Origin: Acinetobacter proteolyticus
Lineage (GTDB): Bacteria; Pseudomonadota; Gammaproteobacteria; Pseudomonadales; Moraxellaceae
Direction: 5' to 3'
Assembly: GCF_000367945.1 (NCBI RefSeq)
Contig: NZ_KB849179.1
Location: 912,446 to 976,445 of the forward strand
DNA length: 64,000 nucleotides
Shown here: positions 54,071 to 62,362 of the stretch, in pieces
Position numbering within the stretch: the first letter of the stretch is position 1
Layout: every line of letters starts with the position of its first letter
Position numbers and translations under genes: made by a program
The notes under the pieces: model-generated
The model's database searches: none
Told to the model about the DNA's origin: nothing
Seen by the model: only the letters and a program-made list of their open reading frames with translations

Positions 54071-55879
54071 CTATGAAATTACTATCTGTAACTTTCCATC
54101 GATATTGCTGTAAATATCACCCTCAGATAGTCCTGATGCTATTGCTGCTGCATTACTTTCAAAAAACTTTATCTGCGGCAGATTTAATACACCATTATGT
54201 TTAAGCAACATATTTTCTAGAAGTTTATCTGAAGCTATTACCGTTGAACCCGATAAAAAACTTAAGCCTATATTATTTTCCTTTTCCCCAGTCTGCTTTA
54301 CAACTATCGCGGCTCCTCGCCTTTCTGAAGATGGCCGTGCAATTTGAATACCAGATCCATAATTACCATTTTTTGATTCGATTACATTATTTGAAATATG
54401 TAATACACCATTACTTTTTTCAGGATCAAAAACTCCTAATTTAAAACCATAGGTGCTGGTATACCCTACGTTCCCTCCAACACAGTTTTTAGTAGCAAAA
54501 GTTTCAGTATCTAAACTATACTTAAAATTATTAGAAGGTGGATTTTTTATTGCAGTTACACTATTGTTCAATATTTTTAGTTTATCTATTGAAATCATCC
54601 CGGTAATCAAAATATCTGGACTATTAAAATACATAGAAGCTGTAGTAGTTGCTCCTAATATAGCATTATTAATAAAAATATTCCCTATTCCAACACTAGA
54701 AGAACTGACATTGAATAATGCTGCACATGATTCTGTATGAACAACATTATCAATAAAAATATTTTTAATTTCACCAGCCTCACCATCTTGAGATGTATTA
54801 AACAAAATAGGAACAGTTGAATTCTTTTCTGCAAATATATTTTTAACGGTAACGAATTTTGCATCATTTAAAGATAAAGACTGTGATCCAGATGAATTGT
54901 TCGCTATTTTTTTTGAAACTATATCACCTATTGAGATGTTTTCCACATGTGAAAGCCTAACTATCTCTTGATTCGATGTAGCATTTATATCACCTATATC
55001 TTCACCATAAATATGGTCAACTCTAATATTCTTAACATTGTAGCCCTTTAAAGAATTTATTTTAAAAGCACAACCACCTGTTCTATAAGCATAGATTGAT
55101 TTTATTGTTATATTTTTGGTGCTGTCTGTAGATCCGTTCGAAAGCCTTACTGCATGCTCCCCACTTCCATCGATAATTAAAGTATCAATTTCTGCACTTT
55201 GAACATTTTCGAGAAGTAGTCCATTGTGACCAGGGTAAATTTTTGCACTTGAATGCCTACCAATAATTTTTGCGAACCCAATTTTAACGTTTTCATAATA
55301 ATTAATTCCGACACCCCTAACAAAATTTTTAATTTTAATATTATCAATTTTCAACCCACTTTTAAAAAAACCATCGCCATAAGCGACTATAGGTCTTTGA
55401 ATATTTTCCGATTCAAAATTTTTAATAAATATATTATTATTGTAAATAGAAAATGCATTATTACCATTTAATGTTTCCACACTTTGAGATAAATTCAAAT
55501 TATCAATCTTTATATTATCATTTGTTGTTTTTAGAAATTTATAGTTAATTAGCGCGCTTGAAGAAGAGATAGTCAATCGATCAATGCTAGCACTACCTAG
55601 CGTAGCAATCCACTCACCGCCCACTAAGTTTTGACCATTCCAATCAATATATAACCACCCTCGAATAACAACACCATCAGGTATAACAATACCTGCTACT
55701 GATAACTTAGTTCCATCACATAATAAGATTGACTTATTCTCCGCACACCAGTTTAAAGCACTTTGTAAATTCTCTGTTAATGTATCAAATTGAGAGAAAT
55801 CATTTAAGCTTACCACATCTTTATTTTTACTTTCTTGTGTTCGACCAGACCAAGTTGTAACTTCTGTATCAGAAACCAT
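54071..55879 (-). CDS. Phage tail-spike-like beta-helix protein, 602 aa
   Basis: From the ATG at 55879; a GTG four codons upstream has no site. The N-terminal 60 residues (SLNDFSQFDTLTENLQSALN) are like the start of pectate-lyase-type spikes. Residues about 70-420 repeat short turns with IxIDNIxIKNF, VKNIRVDHIYGED and IGDIVSKKI, a parallel beta-helix. The C-terminal end (SEGDIYSNIDGKLQIVIS) is a trimer-tip type. Such spikes bind and often cut capsule sugars. It is separated from the other tail genes by the endolysin and its own terminator. Sugar specificity unknown. Confidence 0.78.
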   Translation of the reverse strand: MVSDTEVTTWSGRTQESKNKDVVSLNDFSQFDTLTENLQSALNWCAENKSILLCDGTKLSVAGIVIPDGVVIRGWLYIDWNGQNLVGGEWIATLGSASIDRLTISSSSALINYKFLKTTNDNIKIDNLNLSQSVETLNGNNAFSIYNNNIFIKNFESENIQRPIVAYGDGFFKSGLKIDNIKIKNFVRGVGINYYENVKIGFAKIIGRHSSAKIYPGHNGLLLENVQSAEIDTLIIDGSGEHAVRLSNGSTDSTKNITIKSIYAYRTGGCAFKINSLKGYNVKNIRVDHIYGEDIGDINATSNQEIVRLSHVENISIGDIVSKKIANNSSGSQSLSLNDAKFVTVKNIFAEKNSTVPILFNTSQDGEAGEIKNIFIDNVVHTESCAALFNVSSSSVGIGNIFINNAILGATTTASMYFNSPDILITGMISIDKLKILNNSVTAIKNPPSNNFKYSLDTETFATKNCVGGNVGYTSTYGFKLGVFDPEKSNGVLHISNNVIESKNGNYGSGIQIARPSSERRGAAIVVKQTGEKENNIGLSFLSGSTVIASDKLLENMLLKHNGVLNLPQIKFFESNAAAIASGLSEGDIYSNIDGKLQIVIS

Positions 55880-56467
55880 CTTATTACTCACTCTTAAGTT
55901 ATTATGAATAATAAATATAAAATAATAAAACTGTGAAATGTACTAAACTTTCTTACTTATATAGAAGTTTTGGCTTATTAAAGCAACCTAGATTAACCAG
56001 TTTATAATGTAGATCTCTAAGAAGATTCCTACACTTATCCTACATGAGATTGTTATGGATCGTGTGGGTAGTACTATAAAGTAAAATAGCGGCAAATATA
56101 AAACTTGCCGCTATTCTCTACTCAAATAAATGTAAAGTAATAACACTTAAGATCAAGTTTGGAGTTGATCTTTTGCAATTTACATGCAGGACTTCACTTT
56201 CACCTTCAATCATAATTGAGTCTTCCTACACTTATGTAGCAATTTCATTTTGTTCTTCTTTATCAGTAATCAGTGTATTGTTCACAGCACTCTTTTGTAC
56301 CCAATGTTTTTATTGGTTAAAACTTTAAAATCTTTGTTTCTATATAGCTTTTAGGCAAATTCCTACATATATATTGTTATTGATTGTGTGAGCTGTGCAG
56401 CCTGATAAAAAACATAAGATGCAGGAGCTTAAGAATAATGAAATCACTGAGCGCCTACAGTGACAAT
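55880..56467. other. 588-base non-coding gap with repeats and a hairpin
   Basis: No convincing gene. It holds two related copies of a motif (ATTCCTACA ... ATTGTTAT ... GTGTG) at 56025-56068 and 56359-56392, a partial third near 56225, and a terminator-like hairpin at 56085-56115. The spike promoter must lie in the left part. Confidence 0.6.
56085..56115. terminator. Terminator-like hairpin
   Basis: AATAGCGGCAA and TTGCCGCTATT, an 11-base perfect stem with a nine-base loop, standing about 350 bases beyond the endolysin stop. Confidence 0.7.
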
Positions 56468-57025
56468 TTACTTTTTTAAAAACAGCTCTCGCTCAGCAGC
56501 ACGGCGGCGAACTAAACCTTTCATTACTTTCCCACCACCTCTGTTCCATTTTGGGAACTGATCAGGAGAACTCATAAAATCACTAGCATTCAATTTTTTC
56601 AACAAGGTTGAATCCTTAAATGCTTGCTCACCAATGTTGTAAGTTAGACTAACCAATGCATCAAACTGATTTTGATTGACCACAACTTTTACGGCCTGAT
56701 TTACTGCAGCCTCGAAGCGCCTCAAATCATGTTGAAAAAAGGACACTGCTTGCGCTTTGGTACAGGTATCACCTCTTTTCACTCTTATTCCATTAGGATA
56801 AACCGTGGTGCCGTAGCCAATGGTCCAGACTCCCACTCCATCGTCATAGGCAGCTAAACGCAGATCTTCAAAACTGGTGATTAAGTTGATGCCGACTTGA
56901 CTTATGGCCATGTTTTGCGCAGGTGATAATTTATCTATGACTTTATTTAGATCATCAACTTGGGTCTGTGTAAGCTTACCACCCGCTAGTACACGTGCAG
57001 CATCAAAAAAAGGTTTTCTGTCCAT
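56468..57025 (-). CDS. Phage endolysin, GH24 lysozyme
   Basis: 185 residues. The catalytic set Glu53-x8-Asp62-x5-Thr68 (SFEDLRLAAY, then DDGVGVWTIGYGTT) is the T4/P21 lysozyme pattern; the last part is NRGGGKVMKGLVRRRAAE. The 40-residue N-terminal helix pair (MDRKPFFDAARVLAGGKLTQ) is extra and may bind the cell wall; no SAR/signal helix is seen, so it depends on a holin. Cuts peptidoglycan at the end of the phage cycle. Confidence 0.92.
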   Translation of the reverse strand: MDRKPFFDAARVLAGGKLTQTQVDDLNKVIDKLSPAQNMAISQVGINLITSFEDLRLAAYDDGVGVWTIGYGTTVYPNGIRVKRGDTCTKAQAVSFFQHDLRRFEAAVNQAVKVVVNQNQFDALVSLTYNIGEQAFKDSTLLKKLNASDFMSSPDQFPKWNRGGGKVMKGLVRRRAAERELFLKK

Positions 57026-57050
57026 TTTGCTTTCCTCTAGGCAATAAAAA

Positions 57051-57067
57051 AGCGCCCAATGGGCGCT
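57051..57067 (-). terminator. Terminator before endolysin gene
   Basis: AGCGCCC-AAT-GGGCGCT with TTTTTT on the minus strand. It ends the transcript of the upstream DUF4882-like gene, so the endolysin gene needs read-through or its own promoter. Confidence 0.82.
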
Positions 57068-57115
57068 ATATAAAGTTATGGTATTAAAAATATCAGCACT
57101 TGGCTGGTTTTAAAG

Positions 57116-57925
57116 TCAAATTGTTGTTCCACAAATATCTGTTGTTCCAGATGGGTAACTTAAGGTCATGCTTGCTGCATCAGTAATCAACTCAACGCCT
57201 ACATTTTGATTGATAATTGAATCATTAGAATCAATTCGGTTTTGAGTAGAGCTAATAAAAAAACCTATATTTTTTAAAGTCTTTTCATAGTTCAGTACTA
57301 TTCCTTTATTTACGCCATTAACAATTAAACCAAGCTCTTTGGTTGTTTGATTTAAATAGACTCCGACTCTGAAGTTATTGCCTACAGGTAATACAACTGG
57401 GGAAGGAGTTAAGCTTACTAATGGATTGATAGGTTGTGGAAATCCATTCACTAGATTATATGATCCGCCTCTTAACATCCCACTAAATCTTGCAGATTCG
57501 GGATATGAAGAGACTCCATTGTAACCACTATGCAGCCACAACATACCTGACAACATACTGTTATTAGTAGTATCTTGACCATAGAAAGCTATTTGTGCAT
57601 CCAGTTCCCCATCATTTAAAGGTTTTGTTGATGCAAAACTGTTTATCTTAAATTCAAATGCAATTGTGCCATTATTTGATACTAATTTATCCCCTACAAC
57701 CAATCCATTTAAAAAATTAGCTGCCATTTGCTGCGAACTATCAATAAATTTTAATTTATATGGAGTAATTGGCGAACTGCCTGATTGTGATTGTTGAGCT
57801 ATAAAAGGGATACCCCCTAAACTTGAAATTTGGCTGTTAGTAGCATCAAGATTATAAGTACAGGCGGCCAAAGCACTTCCCATAGTGCTCATACTGATTA
57901 ATGCACCAATTATTAATTTTTTCAC
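57116..57925 (-). CDS. Secreted prophage protein (DUF4882-like)
   Basis: 269 residues, GTG start with AAGGTG six bases upstream. Signal peptide MKKLIIGALISMSTMGSALA, then a beta-rich domain that reads like a LamG/concanavalin fold (GTIAFEFKINSF, NFRVGVYLNQTTKELGLIVN) and two Cys near the ends (positions 22 and 266) that could pair. I recall similar proteins (DUF4882) from Acinetobacter prophages. A phage protein sent out of the cell suggests change of the lysogen surface; function unknown. Confidence 0.7.
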   Translation of the reverse strand: MKKLIIGALISMSTMGSALAACTYNLDATNSQISSLGGIPFIAQQSQSGSSPITPYKLKFIDSSQQMAANFLNGLVVGDKLVSNNGTIAFEFKINSFASTKPLNDGELDAQIAFYGQDTTNNSMLSGMLWLHSGYNGVSSYPESARFSGMLRGGSYNLVNGFPQPINPLVSLTPSPVVLPVGNNFRVGVYLNQTTKELGLIVNGVNKGIVLNYEKTLKNIGFFISSTQNRIDSNDSIINQNVGVELITDAASMTLSYPSGTTDICGTTI

Positions 57926-58009
57926 TTATTTCACCTTTTTTATAATTGAACGTTTAGTATAAATAGACATTTATAAATTATTGCTAAATCAGATGAGTGG
58001 AAATAAACA

Positions 58010-58029
58010 AAAGCACCCTAAGGTGCTTT
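58010..58029 (-). terminator. Terminator after the 231-residue protein gene
   Basis: AAAGCACC-CTAA-GGTGCTTT with TTTGTTTATTT on the minus strand; lies 60 bases after the stop of the 231-residue protein. Confidence 0.78.
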
Positions 58030-58088
58030 AATTTCTACTCACCCTTGTTTACATATTGGCCTTAATTAAGGTCATTTCTTGTAGTAAT

Positions 58089-58784
58089 TCAGCTTGAGCT
58101 CACCGAAACAGTTGTGGTAAACATTGCGTTTTCGTCCGTGACAGTAGCAATCACGTTAAAATACGCGGTTCCCACAAATGCTGGGATACTTTGTGTTTCA
58201 CGGAACAGCTCAATCGTTCCATCAGTTGAAGTTATAACATGCTCTACAGCAATTGCTGATACATAAATCATTGTGTATTTTACAGGCAAGTCCGTGGTTT
58301 GATATGAACTGCCTTCCAGAGTTAATCCCTGTTCCGAATTGCCTGAATTAAATCCAATATTGGATTGACCTGCTGCGACACCATTGATATCTGCTAATCG
58401 TGCACCACTCAATACTCTAGCTAAAGTTGTCACATTAGGAACAATCATTTCAAGCTTGTCACCAATATTTGCCTGAATACCAGCATGATAACCATATACT
58501 ACGTCTGGGGAATTTTCGGTTCCCAAATCAAGCTGCCCCTCTGTCCAACTCAATACCCCATTCTCATACGTACAGTTGGTCAGTTCCCAATCTGATGTAT
58601 CAGGATTAGGAATACTGGTAACCCCAATTACACTAAATCCAGGCAACACATCAACCTGTTCAAGATTAGTCATAACCTGATCATAAGATACGTCATTTTG
58701 AATACGTACTAGTGCGACATGGCCTTCTGGAATACTAGTATCTGTTAATTGATCAAATAGCATTTCTACTGCGTTGTTTACCAT
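58089..58784 (-). CDS. Hypothetical phage late protein, 231 aa
   Basis: AAAGGAG seven bases before the ATG, a strong site. Soluble, acidic and beta-rich (VVYGYHAGIQANIGDKLEMI, TMIYVSAIAVEHVITSTDGT). The sequence style is that of phage tail or decoration proteins. Not recognised. It stands alone between two terminators. Confidence 0.62.
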   Translation of the reverse strand: MVNNAVEMLFDQLTDTSIPEGHVALVRIQNDVSYDQVMTNLEQVDVLPGFSVIGVTSIPNPDTSDWELTNCTYENGVLSWTEGQLDLGTENSPDVVYGYHAGIQANIGDKLEMIVPNVTTLARVLSGARLADINGVAAGQSNIGFNSGNSEQGLTLEGSSYQTTDLPVKYTMIYVSAIAVEHVITSTDGTIELFRETQSIPAFVGTAYFNVIATVTDENAMFTTTVSVSSS

Positions 58785-58972
58785 GAGTAAACTCCTTTAA
58801 AATTATGTTTTAGTTGCTTTAAAAGTTTAGGTTATTCAAATAATTGCCCTTAAGAGCTATTCTGTAGTACTTGAACAACTACTTTATTTTTAACACTAGA
58901 TTTTTGTGAAATACAGAATATCGAAGTCAAATAATTAGTTTATATATGATAGGAAGCTTGATTAGAGCAAAA

Positions 58973-58986
58973 CCGCCCGAAAGCGG
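58973..58986 (-). terminator. Hairpin after holin-like gene
   Basis: CCGC-N6-GCGG, read on the minus strand with TTTTGCTC behind it, 20 bases past the stop. Confidence 0.6.
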
Positions 58987-59006
58987 CTATTTATAGGTTG
59001 CAGAAT

Positions 59007-59219
59007 TTAACTTTCTTTATCTTTTTTCTTTTCTTGCTCTGAACTACCAAAGTAGAAACCACATGCAGTAGTCATTGCCCCTGCAATAAAACCCAAAGCC
59101 GTGTTTATTAAGTTGCTGTTTTCTCGTGGCATATCGACAAAGAATAATGCAATTACCAGGACAAACATCAGCCCAACTAGTGCAAAGGCCAAGTATGCTC
59201 GAGTCTTTTCACTTGTCAT
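59007..59219 (-). CDS. Small two-helix membrane protein, holin-like, 70 aa
   Basis: From the ATG at 59219 (AAAGGAG six bases upstream; the TTG before it is rejected). Two membrane helices at about 9-29 and 38-58 (YLAFALVGLMFVLVIALFFV, NTALGFIAGAMTTACGFYFG) and a short charged Lys/Glu tail, a holin or antiholin layout. It overlaps the next gene by 11 bases. Confidence 0.72.
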   Translation of the reverse strand: MTSEKTRAYLAFALVGLMFVLVIALFFVDMPRENSNLINTALGFIAGAMTTACGFYFGSSEQEKKKDKES

Positions 59220-59490
59220 CAAAATCTCCTTTTAGCCGTTCTCTCGTTTGCTCATATTGCTTCTTACGTAATTCGTGGATCTCTTGAGCCCGCTTATCTT
59301 CACGGCGTTTGAAGTACAACGTCGTGAAAAAAGAGATCACACCAACAAAGACAGAAAACCATACTGCCCAATCAATACTTGCTGCATACGCTGCCACTGA
59401 TGCCCCCGCTGATATATAAGATACTTTTGGCGCTGTTGCTGCGGCTGTACTTGCAGCAGCTCCAACCGCATTTGCTGCTTGCTCTTGCAT
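59209..59490 (-). CDS. Holin/spanin-like membrane protein, 93 aa
   Basis: From the ATG at 59490 (GGAG seven bases upstream); the ATG at 59520 lies within a terminator stem. Ala-rich N terminus, one or two membrane helices (SAGASVAAYAASIDWAVWFS, VFVGVISFFTTLYF), and a basic coiled tail KRREDKRAQEIHELRKKQYE. Probably a holin-family protein; coupled with the downstream small membrane protein as a lysis pair. Confidence 0.68.
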   Translation of the reverse strand: MQEQAANAVGAAASTAAATAPKVSYISAGASVAAYAASIDWAVWFSVFVGVISFFTTLYFKRREDKRAQEIHELRKKQYEQTRERLKGDFDDK

Positions 59491-59510
59491 TTCCTGTCTC
59501 CAGAAATGAG

Positions 59511-59534
59511 AAAAGCCCATATTTCAGGGCTTTT
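59511..59534 (-). terminator. Terminator after tail-fibre-end gene
   Basis: AAAAGCCC-N8-GGGCTTTT, an eight-base perfect stem, 16 bases past the stop. Confidence 0.75.
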
Positions 59535-59549
59535 AAATAAATTAGGACT

Positions 59550-60338
59550 TTAAACAACTGTATAATCGATAGCTGTCTTGACTATGGCTGTAGTCATTTT
59601 TCCATTTTTATGAAACACAATCGTAGAATCAAAAGTACCTTGTAGTGTTGGGGCTTGCCAAGCATAACCGCCGCGCCATTTATACTTTTCACTCATTTGT
59701 AATTCTGCTCTAATTCCACCCGCAACAGCAGCATGATAAAACTTGGTATTTGTTGTAAACCCTCCCCGAATGTATGGTGCATTACCACTCACATATCGGC
59801 CATCGCCAGCTTCATATTCACGATCCATCCAAGCTACAAACTGACCGTTTACTGAATGCTGTAAAATCAAGGCCCATACTTTTGGGTACTGCGTTTTGAT
59901 GCCGCTGTTGGTACTATTATCAAAAGGTACACGTGTCGCAAATTGGCCATCCAAATACAGCATACTTTCCTGATAGCCAACCGATACAGTTTGTGGACCA
60001 TTGTCTGTTCTAACCGAGATCTGCTCATATGCTTTTACCTCTGAACTGATTTCCATAGATCCACAGTAAATATCAACCGCAAACGACTGGCTCAATACAT
60101 AACGCGAAGGGAAATTTTCGGGGTCAACTGTGCCGGTTGTATTAAATGCCATAAGCTCATTTACGATCTGTACTGAAACCTTTTCTGCATTACCACCAAA
60201 GGCTTCACCCATTTTCATCGGTTGACCGTCAGCTAAAATTTGGTAATGAATATTACGGGCCGTATTACCACCACCCGCGCTACCATCATGCTCCATGATT
60301 GCCGCCCGTGTAAATTTGACTTTTCCCATCACCATCAT
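59550..60338 (-). CDS. Phage tail-tip/fibre-associated protein, 262 aa
   Basis: From the ATG at 60338 (GAGG six bases upstream; a TTG at 60350 is rejected). It overlaps the large fibre gene by 53 bases. Beta-rich (YVLSQSFAVDIYCGSMEISS, PYIRGGFTTNTKFYHAAVAG). Position directly after the fibre gene suggests a fibre tip, receptor-binding part or assembly partner. Not recognised by family. Confidence 0.62.
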   Translation of the reverse strand: MMVMGKVKFTRAAIMEHDGSAGGGNTARNIHYQILADGQPMKMGEAFGGNAEKVSVQIVNELMAFNTTGTVDPENFPSRYVLSQSFAVDIYCGSMEISSEVKAYEQISVRTDNGPQTVSVGYQESMLYLDGQFATRVPFDNSTNSGIKTQYPKVWALILQHSVNGQFVAWMDREYEAGDGRYVSGNAPYIRGGFTTNTKFYHAAVAGGIRAELQMSEKYKWRGGYAWQAPTLQGTFDSTIVFHKNGKMTTAIVKTAIDYTVV

Positions 60339-62304
60339 TGACAGCCTCAACGACTAGAGGCGGCAACCAATCTGTACTTGCTGAATTGACGTTAATCCAC
60401 TGTGCTGTATTGCGGTCACCAAATGGAGCACGATCGAGGCTAATAAGATTTGGCAAACTGTTATAACCATTCGGCCCAAAACTTAAACGATATAGATATT
60501 CTCCAGACTGCCAAATTAAACGCAACCGGCCTGCCTCTGTGCATGTATAGGATAACGCGGTCAAAGATGTCGCACCTGACGGTATAGGCTTACTGTACTC
60601 GTACCGAGAAGGATCAATAATCCATGAATATCCCGCACTACCACTATTCAACATTGAAATATATTGACCGTACGGCAACAACTTATCAGTATCCATCGTA
60701 ATCAATAATTCAACATCACTGCGCGGTGAAGTTAAGCGAATTGTTTGAATACCGCCCCGAGTAATATCAGGCGCCGCATCGGTATATGAAATAATCCGAG
60801 TTGCTGCCGAATTAGTACCATAATCTGCCGCTACCTGTTCTTCGATAATCCAGCCATCTGCAGCACCAGGTAACAACGTAGTACCATTCTTAAAATATCG
60901 AATGCCATAATAGTAACCTTGTCGCGCATTAATTACTTTTACATCGAGCAAAACATCAAGTAAAAATGAGTTCGGATTACTAGTTTCTGCGTTACGTGCT
61001 ATACGCTTATTTGGGAAATTCTTGCCTTGATTGATTGTCAAAGCATTTTCAATTAATGGTTGCTGATATGTATATTTTGACGGATCAATAATATGAGAAT
61101 AACCAGCATTTGAAACACTATTCATTCGCACAAATTCCCCAAATGACGGAAATTTTGCAGGATCAACAGTTATATAAACTCGAAGACTCGGAACGATAAT
61201 ACTATCGAAAACAATTGTCTGAATGCCCTTTGTCCGATCCAATGCCACTGTATACGGATTTGCCAAAGGCACAACAGCGAGTGCTGTTTCTGTAGTCCCA
61301 TAATTTGCAATTGCTTGCTCTTCGATAATCCAACCATCCATCACGCCACTTGCTTCAGTTGAACCATTTTTAAAATATCGAATGCCGTAATAGTTGCCCT
61401 GACGCGCTCCAGCGATCCGCACATCTAAAATCGCATCACGTATGAATGAGTTAAACGGACTCGTGACATTGTTACGCTGAATTGCACGATTAGGAAAATC
61501 TTTACCTTGATTGATAACTAATGCTGAAGGGATTGTAATTCCATAGCAAGATGGATCAATGATCCAGGACCACCCACTTGTACCAGCATTCAAAGATGTA
61601 ATCGGTGTACCAACTGGCGGCAAGCTTGCTGTATCTAAAGTAATGAACGCCTGAAATTCAGATCGAATTGTAGAAACAACTTTTACAGTCTGAATCGTCC
61701 CGTTTTTGTTCACATCGGCAACTGGATGTGTATAGTCTACTATACGCAAAGAGGCATTATTTGCGGTCTCATAATTCGCCTTCTCAAACTCTTCAATCAC
61801 CCAACCATCTAATGCACCTACAATTGAAGTATTGCCATTCTTAAAATAAGACAGTTTGTAGTATTTATCAGGCAACGTTCCAATCAGTTTGATATCCAGA
61901 ATAACCGCATTGAATACATTATTTGCCGGACTGGTTGTTCCATTACGGGCAATTGAACGAAGTGGATAAGCCTTATGTCTATTAAGTGTTAGTCCATCGA
62001 CTTTATTTAAAATATTACCTTTATTTTTCCACGAACTGTTTTGCCAAAAGAAAACATTAAAAGTATCTAATGCCACAGCCGCTTTCTTTGGGATTGTTGG
62101 GATACTAGCAATCAAAAGTTCTTCAGTATCGAAAGGCTCATATCCTCCCGCCTGAATTACCTGATAAAGTGCTTTTGCAATAGTCGGGTAAATACGTCCA
62201 AGTCTAGAAGTAACATTAGATTGCTCGTCACCACTCATGACAGCTTCCCAAGTGTCACAATCAATATCGGCATTCTCTAGTTTTTCTCTTGTTACGATAG
62301 GCAT
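60286..62304 (-). CDS. Repeat-containing phage tail fibre protein, 672 aa
   Basis: GGAG seven bases before the ATG. After a 110-residue head it contains three tandem repeats of about 145-150 residues, each with LxINQGKxFPNRxIxRN, an IRYFKNG block, DGWIIEEQ and ending in WIIDPSxY; the first copy is the most divergent. The last 90 residues form another domain (LTALSYTCTEAGRLRLIWQS). Repeated beta modules on the tail are typical of host-binding fibres. Directly downstream of the J-like gene, from which a terminator separates it. Confidence 0.75.
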   Translation of the reverse strand: MPIVTREKLENADIDCDTWEAVMSGDEQSNVTSRLGRIYPTIAKALYQVIQAGGYEPFDTEELLIASIPTIPKKAAVALDTFNVFFWQNSSWKNKGNILNKVDGLTLNRHKAYPLRSIARNGTTSPANNVFNAVILDIKLIGTLPDKYYKLSYFKNGNTSIVGALDGWVIEEFEKANYETANNASLRIVDYTHPVADVNKNGTIQTVKVVSTIRSEFQAFITLDTASLPPVGTPITSLNAGTSGWSWIIDPSCYGITIPSALVINQGKDFPNRAIQRNNVTSPFNSFIRDAILDVRIAGARQGNYYGIRYFKNGSTEASGVMDGWIIEEQAIANYGTTETALAVVPLANPYTVALDRTKGIQTIVFDSIIVPSLRVYITVDPAKFPSFGEFVRMNSVSNAGYSHIIDPSKYTYQQPLIENALTINQGKNFPNKRIARNAETSNPNSFLLDVLLDVKVINARQGYYYGIRYFKNGTTLLPGAADGWIIEEQVAADYGTNSAATRIISYTDAAPDITRGGIQTIRLTSPRSDVELLITMDTDKLLPYGQYISMLNSGSAGYSWIIDPSRYEYSKPIPSGATSLTALSYTCTEAGRLRLIWQSGEYLYRLSFGPNGYNSLPNLISLDRAPFGDRNTAQWINVNSASTDWLPPLVVEAVNDGDGKSQIYTGGNHGA

Positions 62305-62326
62305 AACTTTTCTCCAGGCATAAAAA

Positions 62327-62346
62327 AACCGCCTGTTAAGGCGGTT
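62327..62346 (-). terminator. Terminator between J-like and fibre genes
   Basis: AACCGCC-TGTTAA-GGCGGTT, with TTTTTTTA behind it on the minus strand, only 16 bases past the J-like stop. Confidence 0.85.
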
Positions 62347-62362
62347 ATCCGTTTAATTTTGT

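Noticed and set aside
54071..55879. Short repeated AT-rich words inside the spike gene as a CRISPR-like array
   Set aside because: They reflect beta-helix turns; no constant repeat with unique spacers.
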